A DNA stretch of 64,000 nucleotides from Salinibacterium sp. (GTDB lineage: Bacteria > Actinomycetota > Actinomycetes > Actinomycetales > Microbacteriaceae). The translations under genes and the position numbers were made by a program. Positions within the stretch are counted from its first letter, which is position 1; each line of letters opens with the position of its first letter. The stretch covers positions 124,001-188,000 of the forward strand of contig JAHBSZ010000003.1 in the NCBI GenBank assembly GCA_019638845.1. Reading direction: 5' to 3'. Below the pieces are notes generated by a model that worked only from the letters and a program-made list of their open reading frames with translations, did not search any database and was not told the DNA's origin. Of this stretch, positions 52,495-62,709 are shown one piece after another.

Positions 52495-54026
52495 CAGTGC
52501 GCGACCTCAATGCCTTGGTGAGTTGGCACGCCGACTGGCGCGACGTGCGGGTCGTGGTTCTCGGCCTCGGTGTCACCGGGTTTTCCGCAGCTGACACGCT
52601 CACCGAACTTGGCGCCTCGGTGCTTGTCGTCGCGAGCAAGGCGAGCGACGAACGAGCCGCGATGCTTGAGGCAATTGGCGCCACGCTAGAACTGCAGCCG
52701 GATGCCTCGGTGGTCCCGCCCACCGTCGACGCCTTCGATCCCGAACTCGTCATCGTCTCCCCGGGTTATCCGCTCGACCATTCACTGCTCGTCTGGGCCG
52801 TCGAACGGAACGTTCCCGTGTGGGGAGACATCGAGCTCGCGTGGCGAGTGCGCGACAAGCTGGGTGATCCGGCCGACTGGATCGTCGTCACCGGGACAAA
52901 CGGCAAAACCACGACCGTGCAACTGGTGGCGCATCTGCTCGGGTCGGCAGGTTTGCGTGCGGCAGCGGTGGGCAACATCGGCGTGCCGGTGCTCGACGCG
53001 ATCCGGTATCCGGCGGGGTTCGACGTGTTCGTTGTCGAGCTCTCGAGCTTTCAACTGCACTGGATGCCGCGCACCGGCCCAGGTGCGATCGCTCCCGCAG
53101 CGAGCGCATGTCTCAACATTGCAGACGACCATCTCGATTTTCACGGTTCTCGCGACGCCTACATCGAGGCGAAGGGAACGGTGTTCTGGAACACCAGGCT
53201 CGCGTGCGTGTACAACCGCGCCGACGAGGTCACAATGCACCTCGTCGAGGAGGCCGAGGTTCAGGAGGGCTGCCGCGCCATCGGCTTCGGCCTCGACACA
53301 CCAGGGCCGAGCGACCTCGGAATGGTTGGCGACCTTATTGTCGATCGGGCGTTCCTCGATGACCGGCACAAAGCCGCGCTTGAACTCACCACTCATGGCG
53401 AACTCTCGGCGGCGGGCCTCGCGAGTCCGCACACCGTCGCCAACGTGCTTGCTGCCGCGGCACTGGTCCGGGCTGTGGGGATGACCGCAGAGTCAGTGCG
53501 GACGGGTCTGGCGACATTCCGCATCGATCACCATCGCACCGAGACGGTGGCGACGCACGGGGGCATCGTTTGGGTGGACGATTCGAAAGCGACCAATCCG
53601 CACGCGGCAGATGCGGCGCTTCGATCTTTCCCCTCTGTGGTCTGGATCGTGGGTGGTCTGCTCAAGGGTGTGGACATCGGTCCGCTTGTCGAACGGCACC
53701 GTGGGCGACTTCGTGGAGCTGTCATCATCGGGGTTAACCGTCAACCTGTGGTTGAAGCATTTGAGCGACACGCGCCCGACGTCCCGCTCATCCACGTCGA
53801 GGCGACGGACACTGACGGGGTGATGCCGCACGCAGTGCGGATCGCCGGGGGTATGGCGTCTCAGGGGGACACCGTGCTGATGGCTCCCGCCGCGGCATCC
53901 ATGGACCAATTCATTGACTATGCGGACCGCGGCGACCGTTTTGCCGCAGCCGTGCGGAGCTACCTGGGAGGGGCAGGCGATGACGACGACGCGCGGCCCG
54001 CAGGCCCGGACGCAGGTTCCTCCTAG
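52479..54026 (+). CDS. murD: UDP-N-acetylmuramoylalanine--D-glutamate ligase MurD
   Basis: A 515-residue ligase that adds D-Glu to UDP-MurNAc-L-Ala. The N-terminal Rossmann part has [17 protein letters not shown], the ATP site is [14 protein letters not shown], and the substrate region has VVELSSFQL and [16 protein letters not shown] 52479 overlaps the end of mraY by 16 bases; an in-frame GTG at 52497 is the alternative. The 3' end overlaps ftsW by 47 bases. Confidence 0.95.
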   Translation: MGNSLTVRDLNALVSWHADWRDVRVVVLGLGVTGFSAADTLTELGASVLVVASKASDERAAMLEAIGATLELQPDASVVPPTVDAFDPELVIVSPGYPLDHSLLVWAVERNVPVWGDIELAWRVRDKLGDPADWIVVTGTNGKTTTVQLVAHLLGSAGLRAAAVGNIGVPVLDAIRYPAGFDVFVVELSSFQLHWMPRTGPGAIAPAASACLNIADDHLDFHGSRDAYIEAKGTVFWNTRLACVYNRADEVTMHLVEEAEVQEGCRAIGFGLDTPGPSDLGMVGDLIVDRAFLDDRHKAALELTTHGELSAAGLASPHTVANVLAAAALVRAVGMTAESVRTGLATFRIDHHRTETVATHGGIVWVDDSKATNPHAADAALRSFPSVVWIVGGLLKGVDIGPLVERHRGRLRGAVIIGVNRQPVVEAFERHAPDVPLIHVEATDTDGVMPHAVRIAGGMASQGDTVLMAPAAASMDQFIDYADRGDRFAAAVRSYLGGAGDDDDARPAGPDAGSS

Positions 54027-55359
54027 ACCGCAGTCTCAGGCCGCCCAGCGAGCGAAGGCGGCCCAGCAGGCGTTGGCGGCCCAGGCAAGGGCTGCGCGAA
54101 CACCCCCAATGCCAACGCCACCGAGGGCACCCCGTTCGCGTCCTGCTGTTGCGGTCGTACCGGTTCGCCGGATCTTCGCGGCCGCACAGACTAACTACTT
54201 CTTGCTTCTCGGGGTCACTCTCTTCCTGGTGACCTTCGGGCTCGTCATGGTGCTGTCCTCGTCGACGATCGAGTCGTTCAACGACAATGAAGGATTTTTC
54301 GGCAGATTCGCACGTCAGGGCCTTTTTGCGGTGGTCGGGATACCGCTCATGCTTCTGGCGTCCCGCATGCCGCCCCAGTTCTGGAAACGGTGGGCGTGGC
54401 CCGCTCTCGTCTTCGGCGGTGCCCTTCAGATGCTCGTCTTCGTCCCCGGGATCGGCCTCGGGTATGGCGGAAACAACAACTGGATTCGCGTCGGCAGTTT
54501 CACCGCCCAACCCTCCGAGTTCGTCAAGATCGCCCTCATCGTGTGGGTGGCATGGATCCTGACCTCCAAGCAGGATCTGCTCAGCGACTGGAAGCATGTC
54601 GCCCTCCCCATCGCTCCGGTGGCGGGTTTGGCGATTCTCCTCGTGCTCGTCGGCAACGACCTTGGTACTGCCTCCGTCATGTTGATCATCGTTCTCGGCT
54701 GCATCTACTTCGCGGGGGTTCGACTGCGGTTCCTGTTCACCGCGGTGGTCGGCGTCGCGATTCTCGCTGGCTTGTTCGCCCTCACGAGTTCCTCACGCAC
54801 CGAGCGCATCAGTGCGTGGCTCAATGGATGCACGGCCGCCGACTATTCCGGCTATTGCTGGCAGCCCGAGCACGCCAACTGGGCCCTCGCTGCTGGGGGG
54901 CTCTTCGGCAAGGGGCTCGGCAACTCGGTCGCGAAGTGGAACTGGCTGCCCGAGGCATCCAGTGACTACATCTTCGCGATAATCGGTGAGGAACTCGGAC
55001 TGATCGGCGCGACCGTTGTACTTGCCCTCTTCGTGGTGCTCACCATCGCATTCGTTCGCATCATCCGTAGCACCTCCGATTCGTTCGCGCGGACCACGAC
55101 CGCAGGAGTCATGGTGTGGGTGATCGGTCAGGCCATGGTCAACATCGCCGTTGTGCTCGGTGTGCTCCCGGTATTGGGCGTGCCGCTACCGCTCATTTCC
55201 GCGGGCGGCTCGGCGCTCATTGCGACGCTTCTCGGGATCGGAGTCGTGTTGTCGTTCGCGCGCTCGGCACCCCAGACGCCCCGCACCGCGGCCGTCGCAC
55301 AAACGCCGGCCGAGCGGTCGCGCATGCTGGCCGCGCAGCGGGTACGCTCGCGAGGATGA
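53980..55359 (+). CDS. ftsW: septal peptidoglycan polymerase FtsW (SEDS family)
   Basis: A 459-residue SEDS glycosyltransferase with ten helices, working with FtsI. The N-terminus (about 1-60) is a basic, Ala/Gln/Pro-rich cytoplasmic extension. The core carries GNNNWIRVGSFTAQPSEFVK, the catalytic-site aspartate loop around LVGNDLGTASVM, and GVLPVLGVPLPLISAGGSAL near the end. The start is ATG 53980, with GGGAGGGG upstream. It overlaps both murD (47 bases) and murG (4). Confidence 0.95.
   Translation: MTTTRGPQARTQVPPRPQSQAAQRAKAAQQALAAQARAARTPPMPTPPRAPRSRPAVAVVPVRRIFAAAQTNYFLLLGVTLFLVTFGLVMVLSSSTIESFNDNEGFFGRFARQGLFAVVGIPLMLLASRMPPQFWKRWAWPALVFGGALQMLVFVPGIGLGYGGNNNWIRVGSFTAQPSEFVKIALIVWVAWILTSKQDLLSDWKHVALPIAPVAGLAILLVLVGNDLGTASVMLIIVLGCIYFAGVRLRFLFTAVVGVAILAGLFALTSSSRTERISAWLNGCTAADYSGYCWQPEHANWALAAGGLFGKGLGNSVAKWNWLPEASSDYIFAIIGEELGLIGATVVLALFVVLTIAFVRIIRSTSDSFARTTTAGVMVWVIGQAMVNIAVVLGVLPVLGVPLPLISAGGSALIATLLGIGVVLSFARSAPQTPRTAAVAQTPAERSRMLAAQRVRSRG
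55343..55348 (+). promoter_or_regulatory. possible internal -10 box TACGCT before murG
   Basis: TACGCT lies 7 bases before the murG ATG, inside the end of ftsW. It could give a leaderless murG transcript within the cluster, but coding constraint here makes chance occurrence quite possible. Confidence 0.3.
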
Positions 55360-56456
55360 CCACGTATCTTCTGGCCGGTGGCGGCACCGCTGGCCATGTC
55401 AATCCGCTCTTGGCCGTGGCCGACCGACTGCGCGAACGCCACCCGGATGCCACGATTCTCGTGCTCGGCACGAAAGAGGGTCTCGAAGCTCGCCTCGTGC
55501 CCGAGCGGGGCTACGAATTGCTCACCATCGATCGTGTGCCCCTCCCTCGACGACCGAATCGCGCCGCACTGCGTTTTCCTGCGCGTCTACGCAACACCAT
55601 CGAGTCGGTGCGCGAGATCATTCGCGAGCGACAGGTAGATGTGGTTGTCGGGTTCGGCGGATACGTCTCAGCCCCCGCGTATCTCGCGGCGCGTGCGGAG
55701 AAGGTTCCGCTCGCCATTCATGAGGCCAACGCTCGCCCGGGAGTCGCCAACCGGCTCGGCGCCCGATTCACGCCCCATGTCGGGACTGCTTTTGCTGGCA
55801 CCAGAATTCGTGGCGGCCAGGTCGTCGGCATGCCGCTGCGTCGCGAGATCGAACAGCTGAATCGGTTCGAGAGCCGGCGCGAGGGCATCCAATTCTTTGG
55901 TCTCGACGAGCGGAAGCCGACCTTGCTCGTGACGGGCGGGTCGTCTGGGGCCAAACGCATCAACGACACGATCTCCCAGGCGATAATTCTCATTCTTGGC
56001 GCGGGGTGGCAAGTCATCCATGTCACGGGCGAGTACCGAGAGGCGATCGACGACCCCAAACTCGCCGGATACCTCGTGCTCAAGTACGCGGACCGCATGG
56101 ACCTCGCCCTCGCGGTTGCGGACCTTGCTCTCACTCGCGCGGGCACGGCCACCGTTGCTGAACTCTGTGCGCTGGGCATCCCGGCGGTGTTCGTGCCCTA
56201 CGCCGTGGGCAACGGAGAGCAGCGCTTCAATGCGCGCGGTGCTGTTGACGCGGGGGGAGCAGTTATCGTCGATGACGCAGCGTTCACGCTCGACTGGGTG
56301 AGGTCCGGTCTCGTGCCGCTTCTGCGCAATCGCGCTCGGATCGCTGACATGGCCGCGCGCATCGCCACTGTGGGCACACTCGACGGCACCGACCGCATGG
56401 TCGACCTCGTTGATCGGGCAGTATCCGCAGTACCGCCGGGTAAACTTCGAGGATGA
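55356..56456 (+). CDS. murG: lipid II synthase MurG
   Basis: A 366-residue glycosyltransferase that adds GlcNAc to lipid I. It has the N-terminal [15 protein letters not shown] loop, [31 protein letters not shown], and the donor-site [26 protein letters not shown] 55356 overlaps the ftsW stop by 4 bases. Confidence 0.96.
   Translation: MTTYLLAGGGTAGHVNPLLAVADRLRERHPDATILVLGTKEGLEARLVPERGYELLTIDRVPLPRRPNRAALRFPARLRNTIESVREIIRERQVDVVVGFGGYVSAPAYLAARAEKVPLAIHEANARPGVANRLGARFTPHVGTAFAGTRIRGGQVVGMPLRREIEQLNRFESRREGIQFFGLDERKPTLLVTGGSSGAKRINDTISQAIILILGAGWQVIHVTGEYREAIDDPKLAGYLVLKYADRMDLALAVADLALTRAGTATVAELCALGIPAVFVPYAVGNGEQRFNARGAVDAGGAVIVDDAAFTLDWVRSGLVPLLRNRARIADMAARIATVGTLDGTDRMVDLVDRAVSAVPPGKLRG
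56441..56446 (+). promoter_or_regulatory. possible internal -10 box TAAACT before murC
   Basis: TAAACT lies 6 bases before the murC ATG, inside the end of murG. It matches the leaderless pattern seen elsewhere in the window, with the same caution about coding constraint. Confidence 0.35.
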
Positions 56457-57907
56457 TCGCTCCTGACCTCACGCTCGAAATACCCGAAGAACTGGGCAAG
56501 GTGCACTTCGTGGGCATTGGTGGCTCCGGTATGAGCGGTATCGCTCATATGTTCCTCGACCGGGGCCTGACGGTGAGTGGATCCGACCGTGAGGAGAGCC
56601 CCTACCTTCCGCCCTTCAGAGACCGGGGTGTGACCATCCATGTGGGGCATGCTGCAAGCAATGTTGGTGACGCCGACACTCTTGTCGTCACGAGCGCTCT
56701 GTGGCCGGATAACCCCGAATACCTGTGGGCGAAGGAGCACGGTCTCACGATCCTGCATCGCTCCCAGGCCCTACACTTCCTGTCGCGCAAAAACCGTGTC
56801 GTCACCGTCGCCGGGGCGCACGGCAAGACCACCTCGACGGGGATGATTGTCACGATGCTGCGCGAGCTGGGGAAGGATCCCAGCTTCGTCAATGGAGGGG
56901 TGATCCAGTCCCTCAAGTCGAGCTCGGCGATCGGCACGGACGACCTGTTCGTCCTGGAGGCCGACGAATCTGACGGCTCGTTCTTGCTCTACAACACGGC
57001 AGTCGGCCTCATCACCAACGTAGACGCCGACCACCTCGACCACTTCGGTTCGCAGGAGTCGTTCGAAGACGCATTCGTCGAGTTCGCGTCGGGAGTGTCC
57101 GAGTTTCTCGTCGCGTCCATCGACGGACCGCAGATTCTGTCCGTGCTTGCTCGCGTGACCGATAAGCGGGTTGTGACCTTTGGTGAGTCCGAGGGTGCGG
57201 ATTTCCGGGTCGACAACATCGTCGCCACTGATCACGTCACTTTCGACGTGCACTGGAAGGGTGAGGTCTACCCGGCGCGTATTAACGTTCCCGGTCGTCA
57301 TCATGCGGTCAATGCGACAGGCGCCATCGCGGTTGTTGTCGAACTTGGGCACCGAATCGACTTGGCCATCGCGGCGCTCGAGGCGTTCGGTGGAACCAAG
57401 CGTCGCTTTGAACTTATGGGTATCCGTCGTGGCGTCGCTGTGTACGACGACTACGCACACAACCCGGCGGAGGCCGCGGCCGCCGTCGCTGGCGCGCGCA
57501 CAGTGGTCGGCGCAGGGCGCGTCATCGCGGTTCACCAGCCCCACCTTTGGTCTCGCACCCAACAGCGCTCTGGCGAGTTCGCAGCCGTCTACGAGGCGCT
57601 AGCGGACTACACAATCGTTTTGGCAGTTGACGGCGCGCGCGAGGATCCGATTGACGGCGTGAGCGGCCAACTCGTCGTGGATGGGTTTAGCGACAAGACC
57701 AAAGTCATCCATCTCCCTGATTGGCAGGATGCTGCAGATCACATGGCTCTGGTCGCCCGCGAGGGGGACATCGTGATGACCCTGTCCTGTGGAGACGTGT
57801 ACAAGATCATTCCGCAACTCATCGAGGCGCTTGAGGTGAGCGACGAGTCCGATGTTGAGCTGTCGTCAAGCGTGGCGTCAGAATCGCACACGAGGGCTGT
57901 CGGTTAG
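56453..57907 (+). CDS. murC: UDP-N-acetylmuramate--L-alanine ligase MurC
   Basis: A 484-residue ligase that adds L-Ala to UDP-MurNAc, the first peptide step. The N-terminus has [17 protein letters not shown], the ATP site is [13 protein letters not shown], and the C-terminal domain has [13 protein letters not shown] and FQPHLWSRT-like [12 protein letters not shown]. It overlaps murG by 4 bases. The tail after residue 465 is Ser/Glu-rich and variable. Confidence 0.96.
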   Translation: MIAPDLTLEIPEELGKVHFVGIGGSGMSGIAHMFLDRGLTVSGSDREESPYLPPFRDRGVTIHVGHAASNVGDADTLVVTSALWPDNPEYLWAKEHGLTILHRSQALHFLSRKNRVVTVAGAHGKTTSTGMIVTMLRELGKDPSFVNGGVIQSLKSSSAIGTDDLFVLEADESDGSFLLYNTAVGLITNVDADHLDHFGSQESFEDAFVEFASGVSEFLVASIDGPQILSVLARVTDKRVVTFGESEGADFRVDNIVATDHVTFDVHWKGEVYPARINVPGRHHAVNATGAIAVVVELGHRIDLAIAALEAFGGTKRRFELMGIRRGVAVYDDYAHNPAEAAAAVAGARTVVGAGRVIAVHQPHLWSRTQQRSGEFAAVYEALADYTIVLAVDGAREDPIDGVSGQLVVDGFSDKTKVIHLPDWQDAADHMALVAREGDIVMTLSCGDVYKIIPQLIEALEVSDESDVELSSSVASESHTRAVG

Positions 57908-57944
57908 ACCCCTCGATGAGCGTCTCGAGCCCAGGGGAGCGGCA

Positions 57945-58955
57945 ATGAAACGGCCGGAGGGCTTTGATCCGCCGAGTGCGTCCCAGCAGCCGCGACGTCC
58001 TCCCATTCCCCGTTCGAGTGTCGCGCCGAAGAATTCTCGGACGTCGAAGGATCGGGTGGATCAGCCGCCGGCTCCCGGGTCGGCGTCGGCGACCTCCCAG
58101 CACAAGCCGGCACCGCGGTCGACACCACGGCCTCGACCGCAGCAACCGCAGCGCATCCCCACGCGTAACCCGCGCCCGGATGCCGCGGCTCGAGCAGACC
58201 TTCGCAAGGCTGCCAGGGCGCGGCGCAAATTCGAGCGCGCCGAGGTCAGGCGTTTCACCCGCCGTGCTCGCAACCGAAGGATAGTTTTCGCAGCGGTCGG
58301 CGGTGTGATCGTTACTCTCGCGCTTCTTGTCGTCACCGCCGTCTATTCGCCTCTGCTCGCGTTGCGCACCGTTGCCGTCGACGGAACATCCCGCCTCGAT
58401 CCGACGGCGATCGTCGCGGCGGTGAGCGATCAGCTCGGTACGCCGCTTGCGCTGCTCAACTACGACCGGATGACGAGCGATCTTGCCGGATTCCCGCTCA
58501 TTCGCAGCTACGTCACCGAAATCGTGCCGCCGGACACGCTGCTCATCCACGTAAGCGAGCGGCAGCCGGTCGGCAGCATCGCCGCCGCAAGCGGGTTTGA
58601 CCTTGTCGATCCTGCCGGGGTTGTCGTGCAGCAATCTGCTGAACGAATACCGGGGGTGCCGCTCATCAATATCGCGGGCGCCGCGGTGACAGATCCCTCC
58701 TTCGCTGCCGTCGTGGAGGTGCTTCTTGCGCTTCCTCCCGAGCTTCTGTCGCAGGTCGACACGATCACCGCGACGACCAAGGACGACGTGAACTTCACCC
58801 TCGTCGGAGTCGGTCAGGGGGTGCACTGGGGCAGTGCGGATGAATCCGATCGCAAGGCGGCTTTGCTGGCCGGACTCATCGCAGTGATCGGCGGATCACG
58901 CACCGGCACCTTCGACGTTTCGGCCCCTGGCAACGGCGTGTTCCGCCCGGCCTAG
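57945..58955 (+). CDS. ftsQ: cell division protein FtsQ
   Basis: A 336-residue single-pass membrane protein. The N-terminal 120 residues are basic, Pro/Ser/Arg-rich and disordered, then come one transmembrane helix (about 123-145) and an extracellular POTRA domain (ALRTVAVDGTSRLDPTAIVAA). The FtsQ/DivIB beta domain that follows has IRSYVTEIVPPDTLLIHV and RQPVGSI. The start is ATG 57945, with AGGGGAG upstream; homologues also begin near here. Confidence 0.9.
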   Translation: MKRPEGFDPPSASQQPRRPPIPRSSVAPKNSRTSKDRVDQPPAPGSASATSQHKPAPRSTPRPRPQQPQRIPTRNPRPDAAARADLRKAARARRKFERAEVRRFTRRARNRRIVFAAVGGVIVTLALLVVTAVYSPLLALRTVAVDGTSRLDPTAIVAAVSDQLGTPLALLNYDRMTSDLAGFPLIRSYVTEIVPPDTLLIHVSERQPVGSIAAASGFDLVDPAGVVVQQSAERIPGVPLINIAGAAVTDPSFAAVVEVLLALPPELLSQVDTITATTKDDVNFTLVGVGQGVHWGSADESDRKAALLAGLIAVIGGSRTGTFDVSAPGNGVFRPA

Positions 58956-59033
58956 GCACATTTCGGGGCACAGATCGTGAGGCACAATCCGACACGCTGG
59001 ACCCGTTGCGAGCCGTGAGCGACAGCCCGACCT

Positions 59034-59091
59034 AACCTCAACACAAGAAATGCATACCGGGCATTACTTTAAATCTCAACTAGAGGTTGAG
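59034..59091 (+). promoter_or_regulatory. ftsZ upstream region: CTCAAC motif and 17-bp palindrome
   Basis: CTCAACTAGAGGTTGAG (59075-59091) is a perfect palindrome with 6-base arms and a 5-base centre, 52 bases before the ftsZ start. AACCTCAACA (59034-59043) is a second copy of the half-site in a longer match to 28293-28302. Between them lies TACTTTAAAT, which could hold a -10 box. The spacing and form resemble MerR-family operators, and FtsR is a MerR-type activator of ftsZ in Corynebacterium. Confidence 0.5.
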
Positions 59092-59142
59092 GGTTGCCCG
59101 CTAAGCGCGCATTTCTGAAGAGCCCAGGCAGCGGAGGCCGCA

Positions 59143-60276
59143 GTGACGTCAAACCAGAACTACCTCGCAGTGATCAAGGTAGTCGGCATCGGTGGCGGTG
59201 GCGTGAATGCCGTGAACCGGATGATCGAACTCGGGCTGCGCGGGGTCGAATTCATCGCGATAAATACCGACGCCCAAGCGCTCCTCATGAGCGATGCCGA
59301 CGTGAAGCTCGATGTCGGCCGCGAACTCACCCGCGGCCTTGGCGCTGGCGCTGACCCAGAGGTCGGTCGTCGAGCTGCCGAAGACCATGCAGAAGAGATC
59401 GAAGAAGCCCTCGCGGGTGCCGACATGGTGTTCGTCACCGCGGGCGAGGGGGGCGGAACCGGTACCGGAGGCGCCCCCGTTGTTGCGCGTATCGCCAAGT
59501 CGATCGGCGCCCTCACCATCGGTGTCGTCACGAAACCGTTCGGCTTCGAGGGCAAGCGTCGCTCGGCGCAAGCCGAGGTCGGAGTGGTCAACCTCAAGAA
59601 CGAGGTCGACACGCTCATCGTCGTCCCCAACGATCGACTGCTGGAGATTAGTGACCGTGGTATCAGCATGCTGGAGGCGTTCGCCACCGCCGACCAGGTG
59701 CTCGTCGCGGGTGTGCAGGGCATCACGGATCTCATTACCACTCCCGGCCTCATTAACCTCGACTTCGCCGATGTGAAGTCGGTAATGCAGGGCGCAGGCT
59801 CAGCACTCATGGGAATCGGATCTGCGCGCGGTGCCGACCGCGCGATCAAGGCGGCCGAACTCGCCGTCGCTTCGCCTCTCCTCGAAGCCTCCATCGACGG
59901 CGCGCACGGGGTCTTGCTCTCCATTCAGGGTGGCTCGAACCTCGGCATTTTCGAGATCAACGACGCCGCACGGCTCGTACAAGAGGCTGTGCATCCGGAA
60001 GCGAACATAATCTTTGGTGCCGTCATCGATGACACCCTCGGTGACGAGGTGCGCGTCACGGTCATCGCTGCGGGATTCGACGGCGGTGAGCCGACGACGA
60101 AGCCGCGCGAGTCGCGCCGAACCAACTACGTAGTCCCTGATGCCCCGGCCGCGACAGCGGGTCCCGAAGCAGACACTCAAGCGTGGTCTGTCGAGCCCAC
60201 TCTCGTGCACACGCCCGTCGACCGCAGTTTCGACGAGGACGACGGCGACCTGGACGTCCCAGACTTCCTCAAGTAG
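59143..60276 (+). CDS. ftsZ: cell division GTPase FtsZ
   Basis: A 377-residue tubulin-like GTPase that forms the Z-ring. It has the GTP-binding [14 protein letters not shown] loop, the tubulin signature [13 protein letters not shown], and [16 protein letters not shown] short linker leads to the conserved C-terminal peptide DLDVPDFLK that binds SepF and other partners. GTG 59143 has GGAGG upstream. The yggS gene starts 6 bases after the stop; pgeF, which sits here in many actinobacteria, is absent. Confidence 0.98.
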   Translation: MTSNQNYLAVIKVVGIGGGGVNAVNRMIELGLRGVEFIAINTDAQALLMSDADVKLDVGRELTRGLGAGADPEVGRRAAEDHAEEIEEALAGADMVFVTAGEGGGTGTGGAPVVARIAKSIGALTIGVVTKPFGFEGKRRSAQAEVGVVNLKNEVDTLIVVPNDRLLEISDRGISMLEAFATADQVLVAGVQGITDLITTPGLINLDFADVKSVMQGAGSALMGIGSARGADRAIKAAELAVASPLLEASIDGAHGVLLSIQGGSNLGIFEINDAARLVQEAVHPEANIIFGAVIDDTLGDEVRVTVIAAGFDGGEPTTKPRESRRTNYVVPDAPAATAGPEADTQAWSVEPTLVHTPVDRSFDEDDGDLDVPDFLK

Positions 60277-60281
60277 CGCGT

Positions 60282-60941
60282 GTGTCAGAACTCGCTGAAC
60301 GTTTGGACGCCGTCACGGCGGGTGTCACGGCTGCTGCGGCCCTTGCCGGTCGCGATCCGGGATCGATCACTACCATCGTCGTCACGAAGTTCCATCCCGC
60401 CCAACTCGTGCGCGACCTCTTCGATCTGGGAGTCAGGGAGTTCGGCGAGAGCCGTCACCAAGAGGCACAGCCGAAAATTGCGGAGCTAGCCGATCTCGTC
60501 GGCACCACCTGGCACTTCATCGGGCAACTTCAATCGAAGAAGGCCAGACAGGTGGCGGCATATGCGGGGATCATTCATTCCTTCGATCGCGAGTCGCTCG
60601 TCGGTCCGCTTGCCGGGTCACGGGTGTTCATCCAAATCAATCTCAGCGACGACCCGGAGCGTGGGGGCGTGGCTCCCGAGCATGTCGAGGCACTCGCGGA
60701 GAGCGCCCTGAAAGGTGGCCTCGATGTGGTGGGGCTGATGGCGATTGCTCCGCTGAATGGCGAACCTCGAGCGGCCTTCGCTCGGGTTCGGGAAGCTTCC
60801 GAGCGTCTCGTTCGTACCGTGCCATCGGCGACCGCACTCTCGATGGGAATGTCGGGGGACTACAGCGACGCCATCATGGAGGGCGCGACACACCTCAGAA
60901 TCGGTACGGCAATCACGGGAAATCGCCCGACCAAAGGTTAA
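60282..60941 (+). CDS. YggS family pyridoxal phosphate homeostasis protein
   Basis: A 219-residue PLP-binding protein of the alanine-racemase-like fold (PLPBP/YggS) that buffers free PLP. The PLP lysine lies in VVTKFHPAQLV, and the conserved VREFGESRHQEAQPK and TWHFIGQLQSKKAR follow. The C-terminus has LSMGMSGDYSDAIMEGATHLRIGTAI. The start is GTG 60282, with no clear ribosome-binding site, so coupling to ftsZ is likely. Confidence 0.93.
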   Translation: MSELAERLDAVTAGVTAAAALAGRDPGSITTIVVTKFHPAQLVRDLFDLGVREFGESRHQEAQPKIAELADLVGTTWHFIGQLQSKKARQVAAYAGIIHSFDRESLVGPLAGSRVFIQINLSDDPERGGVAPEHVEALAESALKGGLDVVGLMAIAPLNGEPRAAFARVREASERLVRTVPSATALSMGMSGDYSDAIMEGATHLRIGTAITGNRPTKG

Positions 60942-60977
60942 TGTCGTGGTGGAAGCTTCAGCAATCGGAGGAACGAC

Positions 60978-61442
60978 ATGGCTAACCCACTGCGCAAGAC
61001 GATGGTCTATCTCGGCCTCGCCGACGAAGACTACGAGTACGAGCAGGGTCCTTCGGCTCCCGTCGCGCCCATGGCACACCACCAGACTGCTCAGGCACCC
61101 AGCCGCGCACCGGTCACGCCGCTGCGCCGCTCGAACGCTGCCCGACCCGCTGCCGCCGAGATGAACGAGATACTTACCGTTCATCCCCGCCAGTACAAGG
61201 ACGCCCAGCTCATTGCGGAAAACTTCCGCGAGGGTATCCCGGTCATCATCAATCTTTCCCAGATGAGCGAGCCGGATGCGCGTCGACTCATCGATTTCGC
61301 GAGCGGACTGTCGCAGGGGCTCTACGGCAAGATCGAGCGCGTCACGAACAAGGTGTTCTTGCTCTCGCCTGCGCACGTGGCAGTCAGTGGAGACCACGCC
61401 GAAGTCGAGTCTGACGTCGAGGCATCGTTCTTCGCCCAGTAG
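60978..61442 (+). CDS. sepF: cell division protein SepF
   Basis: A 154-residue protein that links FtsZ to the membrane. It starts [20 protein letters not shown], which forms the amphipathic membrane helix. A Pro/Ala-rich linker (about 25-65) is followed by the SepF core ([20 protein letters not shown] to [16 protein letters not shown]). ATG 60978 has GGAGGAA upstream. It would replace FtsA and ZipA, which actinobacteria lack. Confidence 0.95.
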   Translation: MANPLRKTMVYLGLADEDYEYEQGPSAPVAPMAHHQTAQAPSRAPVTPLRRSNAARPAAAEMNEILTVHPRQYKDAQLIAENFREGIPVIINLSQMSEPDARRLIDFASGLSQGLYGKIERVTNKVFLLSPAHVAVSGDHAEVESDVEASFFAQ

Positions 61443-61481
61443 CAGAAGGCTTTGCACGAACGGCGCCCTCCGACCAGCCGT

Positions 61482-61487
61482 TAGTCT
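61482..61487 (+). promoter_or_regulatory. -10 box TAGTCT of the yggT gene, leaderless
   Basis: TAGTCT is followed by 6 bases and the GTG at 61494. No ribosome-binding site is present. Confidence 0.45.
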
Positions 61488-61493
61488 TTTGAC

Positions 61494-61802
61494 GTGTATC
61501 TCGCCTCGCCTGTCTCGATCATCGCCGCTGTTATCTATGTCGCGCTGACCATTTTCTTCGTGCTCGTGTGGGCGCGCTTCATTCTCGATCTCGTGCGAGT
61601 GTTCGTTCGTTCGTGGCGACCGCGGGGGCCGGGCCTTGTTCTCGCAGAGGCGGTTTTTGCCGTTACCGACCCGCCCATCAAGCTGGTTCGCCGAGTAATT
61701 CCGCCGTTGCGCATCGGGGGAGCCGCTCTCGATTTCGCGTGGACGATCGTGATGTTGGCGACGGTCATCCTGATTTCCGTCGCATTGAGATTCGTCAACT
61801 GA
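61494..61802 (+). CDS. YggT family membrane protein
   Basis: A 102-residue membrane protein with two helices (about 5-28 and 75-98), a basic cytoplasmic segment (DLVRVFVRSWRPRGP) and the family motif VTDPPIKLVRRVIPPLRIGGAALD. It lies between sepF and divIVA, as in most actinobacteria. Its role in division or osmotic adaptation is poorly defined. The GTG at 61494 follows a TAGTCT -10 box by 6 bases. Confidence 0.9.
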   Translation: MYLASPVSIIAAVIYVALTIFFVLVWARFILDLVRVFVRSWRPRGPGLVLAEAVFAVTDPPIKLVRRVIPPLRIGGAALDFAWTIVMLATVILISVALRFVN

Positions 61803-61960
61803 CATCTACGCTGTACTCTTATTTGAGGTCAGGCGGGGACGACCCGTTCTACTCGCACTAATTGACGAAAATTGGCGTCTTATCAGGTGTTCCGAAAGTC
61901 ACCGGATAGGCGATGCGGCTAGAGCTTGAGTTTCTAGAGAGAGTGTTTGAGGTGATGGCA

Positions 61961-62701
61961 ATGGCTTTGACTCCTGAAGATGTGGTCAACAAGCGGTTCC
62001 AACCGACGAAGTTCCGTGAAGGATACGACCAGGACGAGGTTGATGACTTCCTCGACGAGGTAGTCGTGGAATTGCGTCGGCTTAACCAGGAGAACGAAGA
62101 GCTGCGTCAGCGTCTCGTCGCGAGCGACGGTCGTATCAGCGAACTCCAGCGTTCCAACGCGGCCCAGCCTCAGCAGCCGACCTACGCTCAGCAGCCCGAG
62201 CCGATCGCAGCTCCCGCCCCCGCGCCTGCCTATGCCGCAGCCGGTGCCGCCGTTGATGCGAATCCCATGGACCCGGGCAACACGAACAATCTCCTCCAAC
62301 TGGCGCGCCGTCTCCATGAGGAGCACGTCCGCGAGGGTGTCGAGAAGCGAGACGCACTCATTGCCGAGGGTCACGCAACTGCGGCTCGCGTCGTGGCCGA
62401 AGCTGAGACGCGTCAGCGTTCGCAGCTCGGTTCGCTTGACCAAGAGCGCCAGCAGCTCGAACACCGCATCGAGGAGCTTCGTAACTTCGAGCGCGAGTAC
62501 CGCCAGAAGCTCAAGGGATACATCGAGGGCCAGTTGCGCGAGCTCGATTCGGCTAACGTCCTGACGTCCGCGCCTGCCGCGCAAGCGGCTTCAGCTGCGC
62601 CTGCCGTGCAGCAGTTCGATGCGCAACCTCAGCAGTTCGATGCGCAACCTCAGCAGTACGCGGCACCGCCCGCTAGCTACCCCGGTTTTGCCGGAAACTG
62701 A
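61961..62701 (+). CDS. divIVA: polar growth and division scaffold DivIVA (Wag31-like)
   Basis: A 246-residue coiled-coil scaffold that marks curved membranes at poles and septa. The N-terminal DivIVA domain (MALTPEDVVNKRFQPTKFRE, then GYDQDEVDDFLDEVV) is followed by a Gln/Ala/Pro-rich linker (about 60-105) and a long coiled coil (about 110-205). The tail contains a 7-residue duplication (QQFDAQP twice). The start is ATG 61961, with GAGGTG 6 bases upstream; ATG 61955 is less well spaced. It is followed by a strong hairpin. Confidence 0.95.
   Translation: MALTPEDVVNKRFQPTKFREGYDQDEVDDFLDEVVVELRRLNQENEELRQRLVASDGRISELQRSNAAQPQQPTYAQQPEPIAAPAPAPAYAAAGAAVDANPMDPGNTNNLLQLARRLHEEHVREGVEKRDALIAEGHATAARVVAEAETRQRSQLGSLDQERQQLEHRIEELRNFEREYRQKLKGYIEGQLRELDSANVLTSAPAAQAASAAPAVQQFDAQPQQFDAQPQQYAAPPASYPGFAGN
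62609..62650 (+). repeat. 21-bp tandem duplication in the divIVA tail
   Basis: Two identical 21-bp units (62609-62629 and 62630-62650) encode QQFDAQP twice, with the first bases of a third copy after them. The repeats are in frame and identical at the DNA level, which suggests a recent duplication. Confidence 0.85.
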
Positions 62702-62709
62702 CCACGAGC

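Noticed and set aside
56453-58955. Possible ddl or second ftsQ-type gene between murC and ftsZ
   Set aside because: Only murC and one ftsQ fit the region. There is no room for a D-Ala-D-Ala ligase, and its absence here is normal in actinobacteria.
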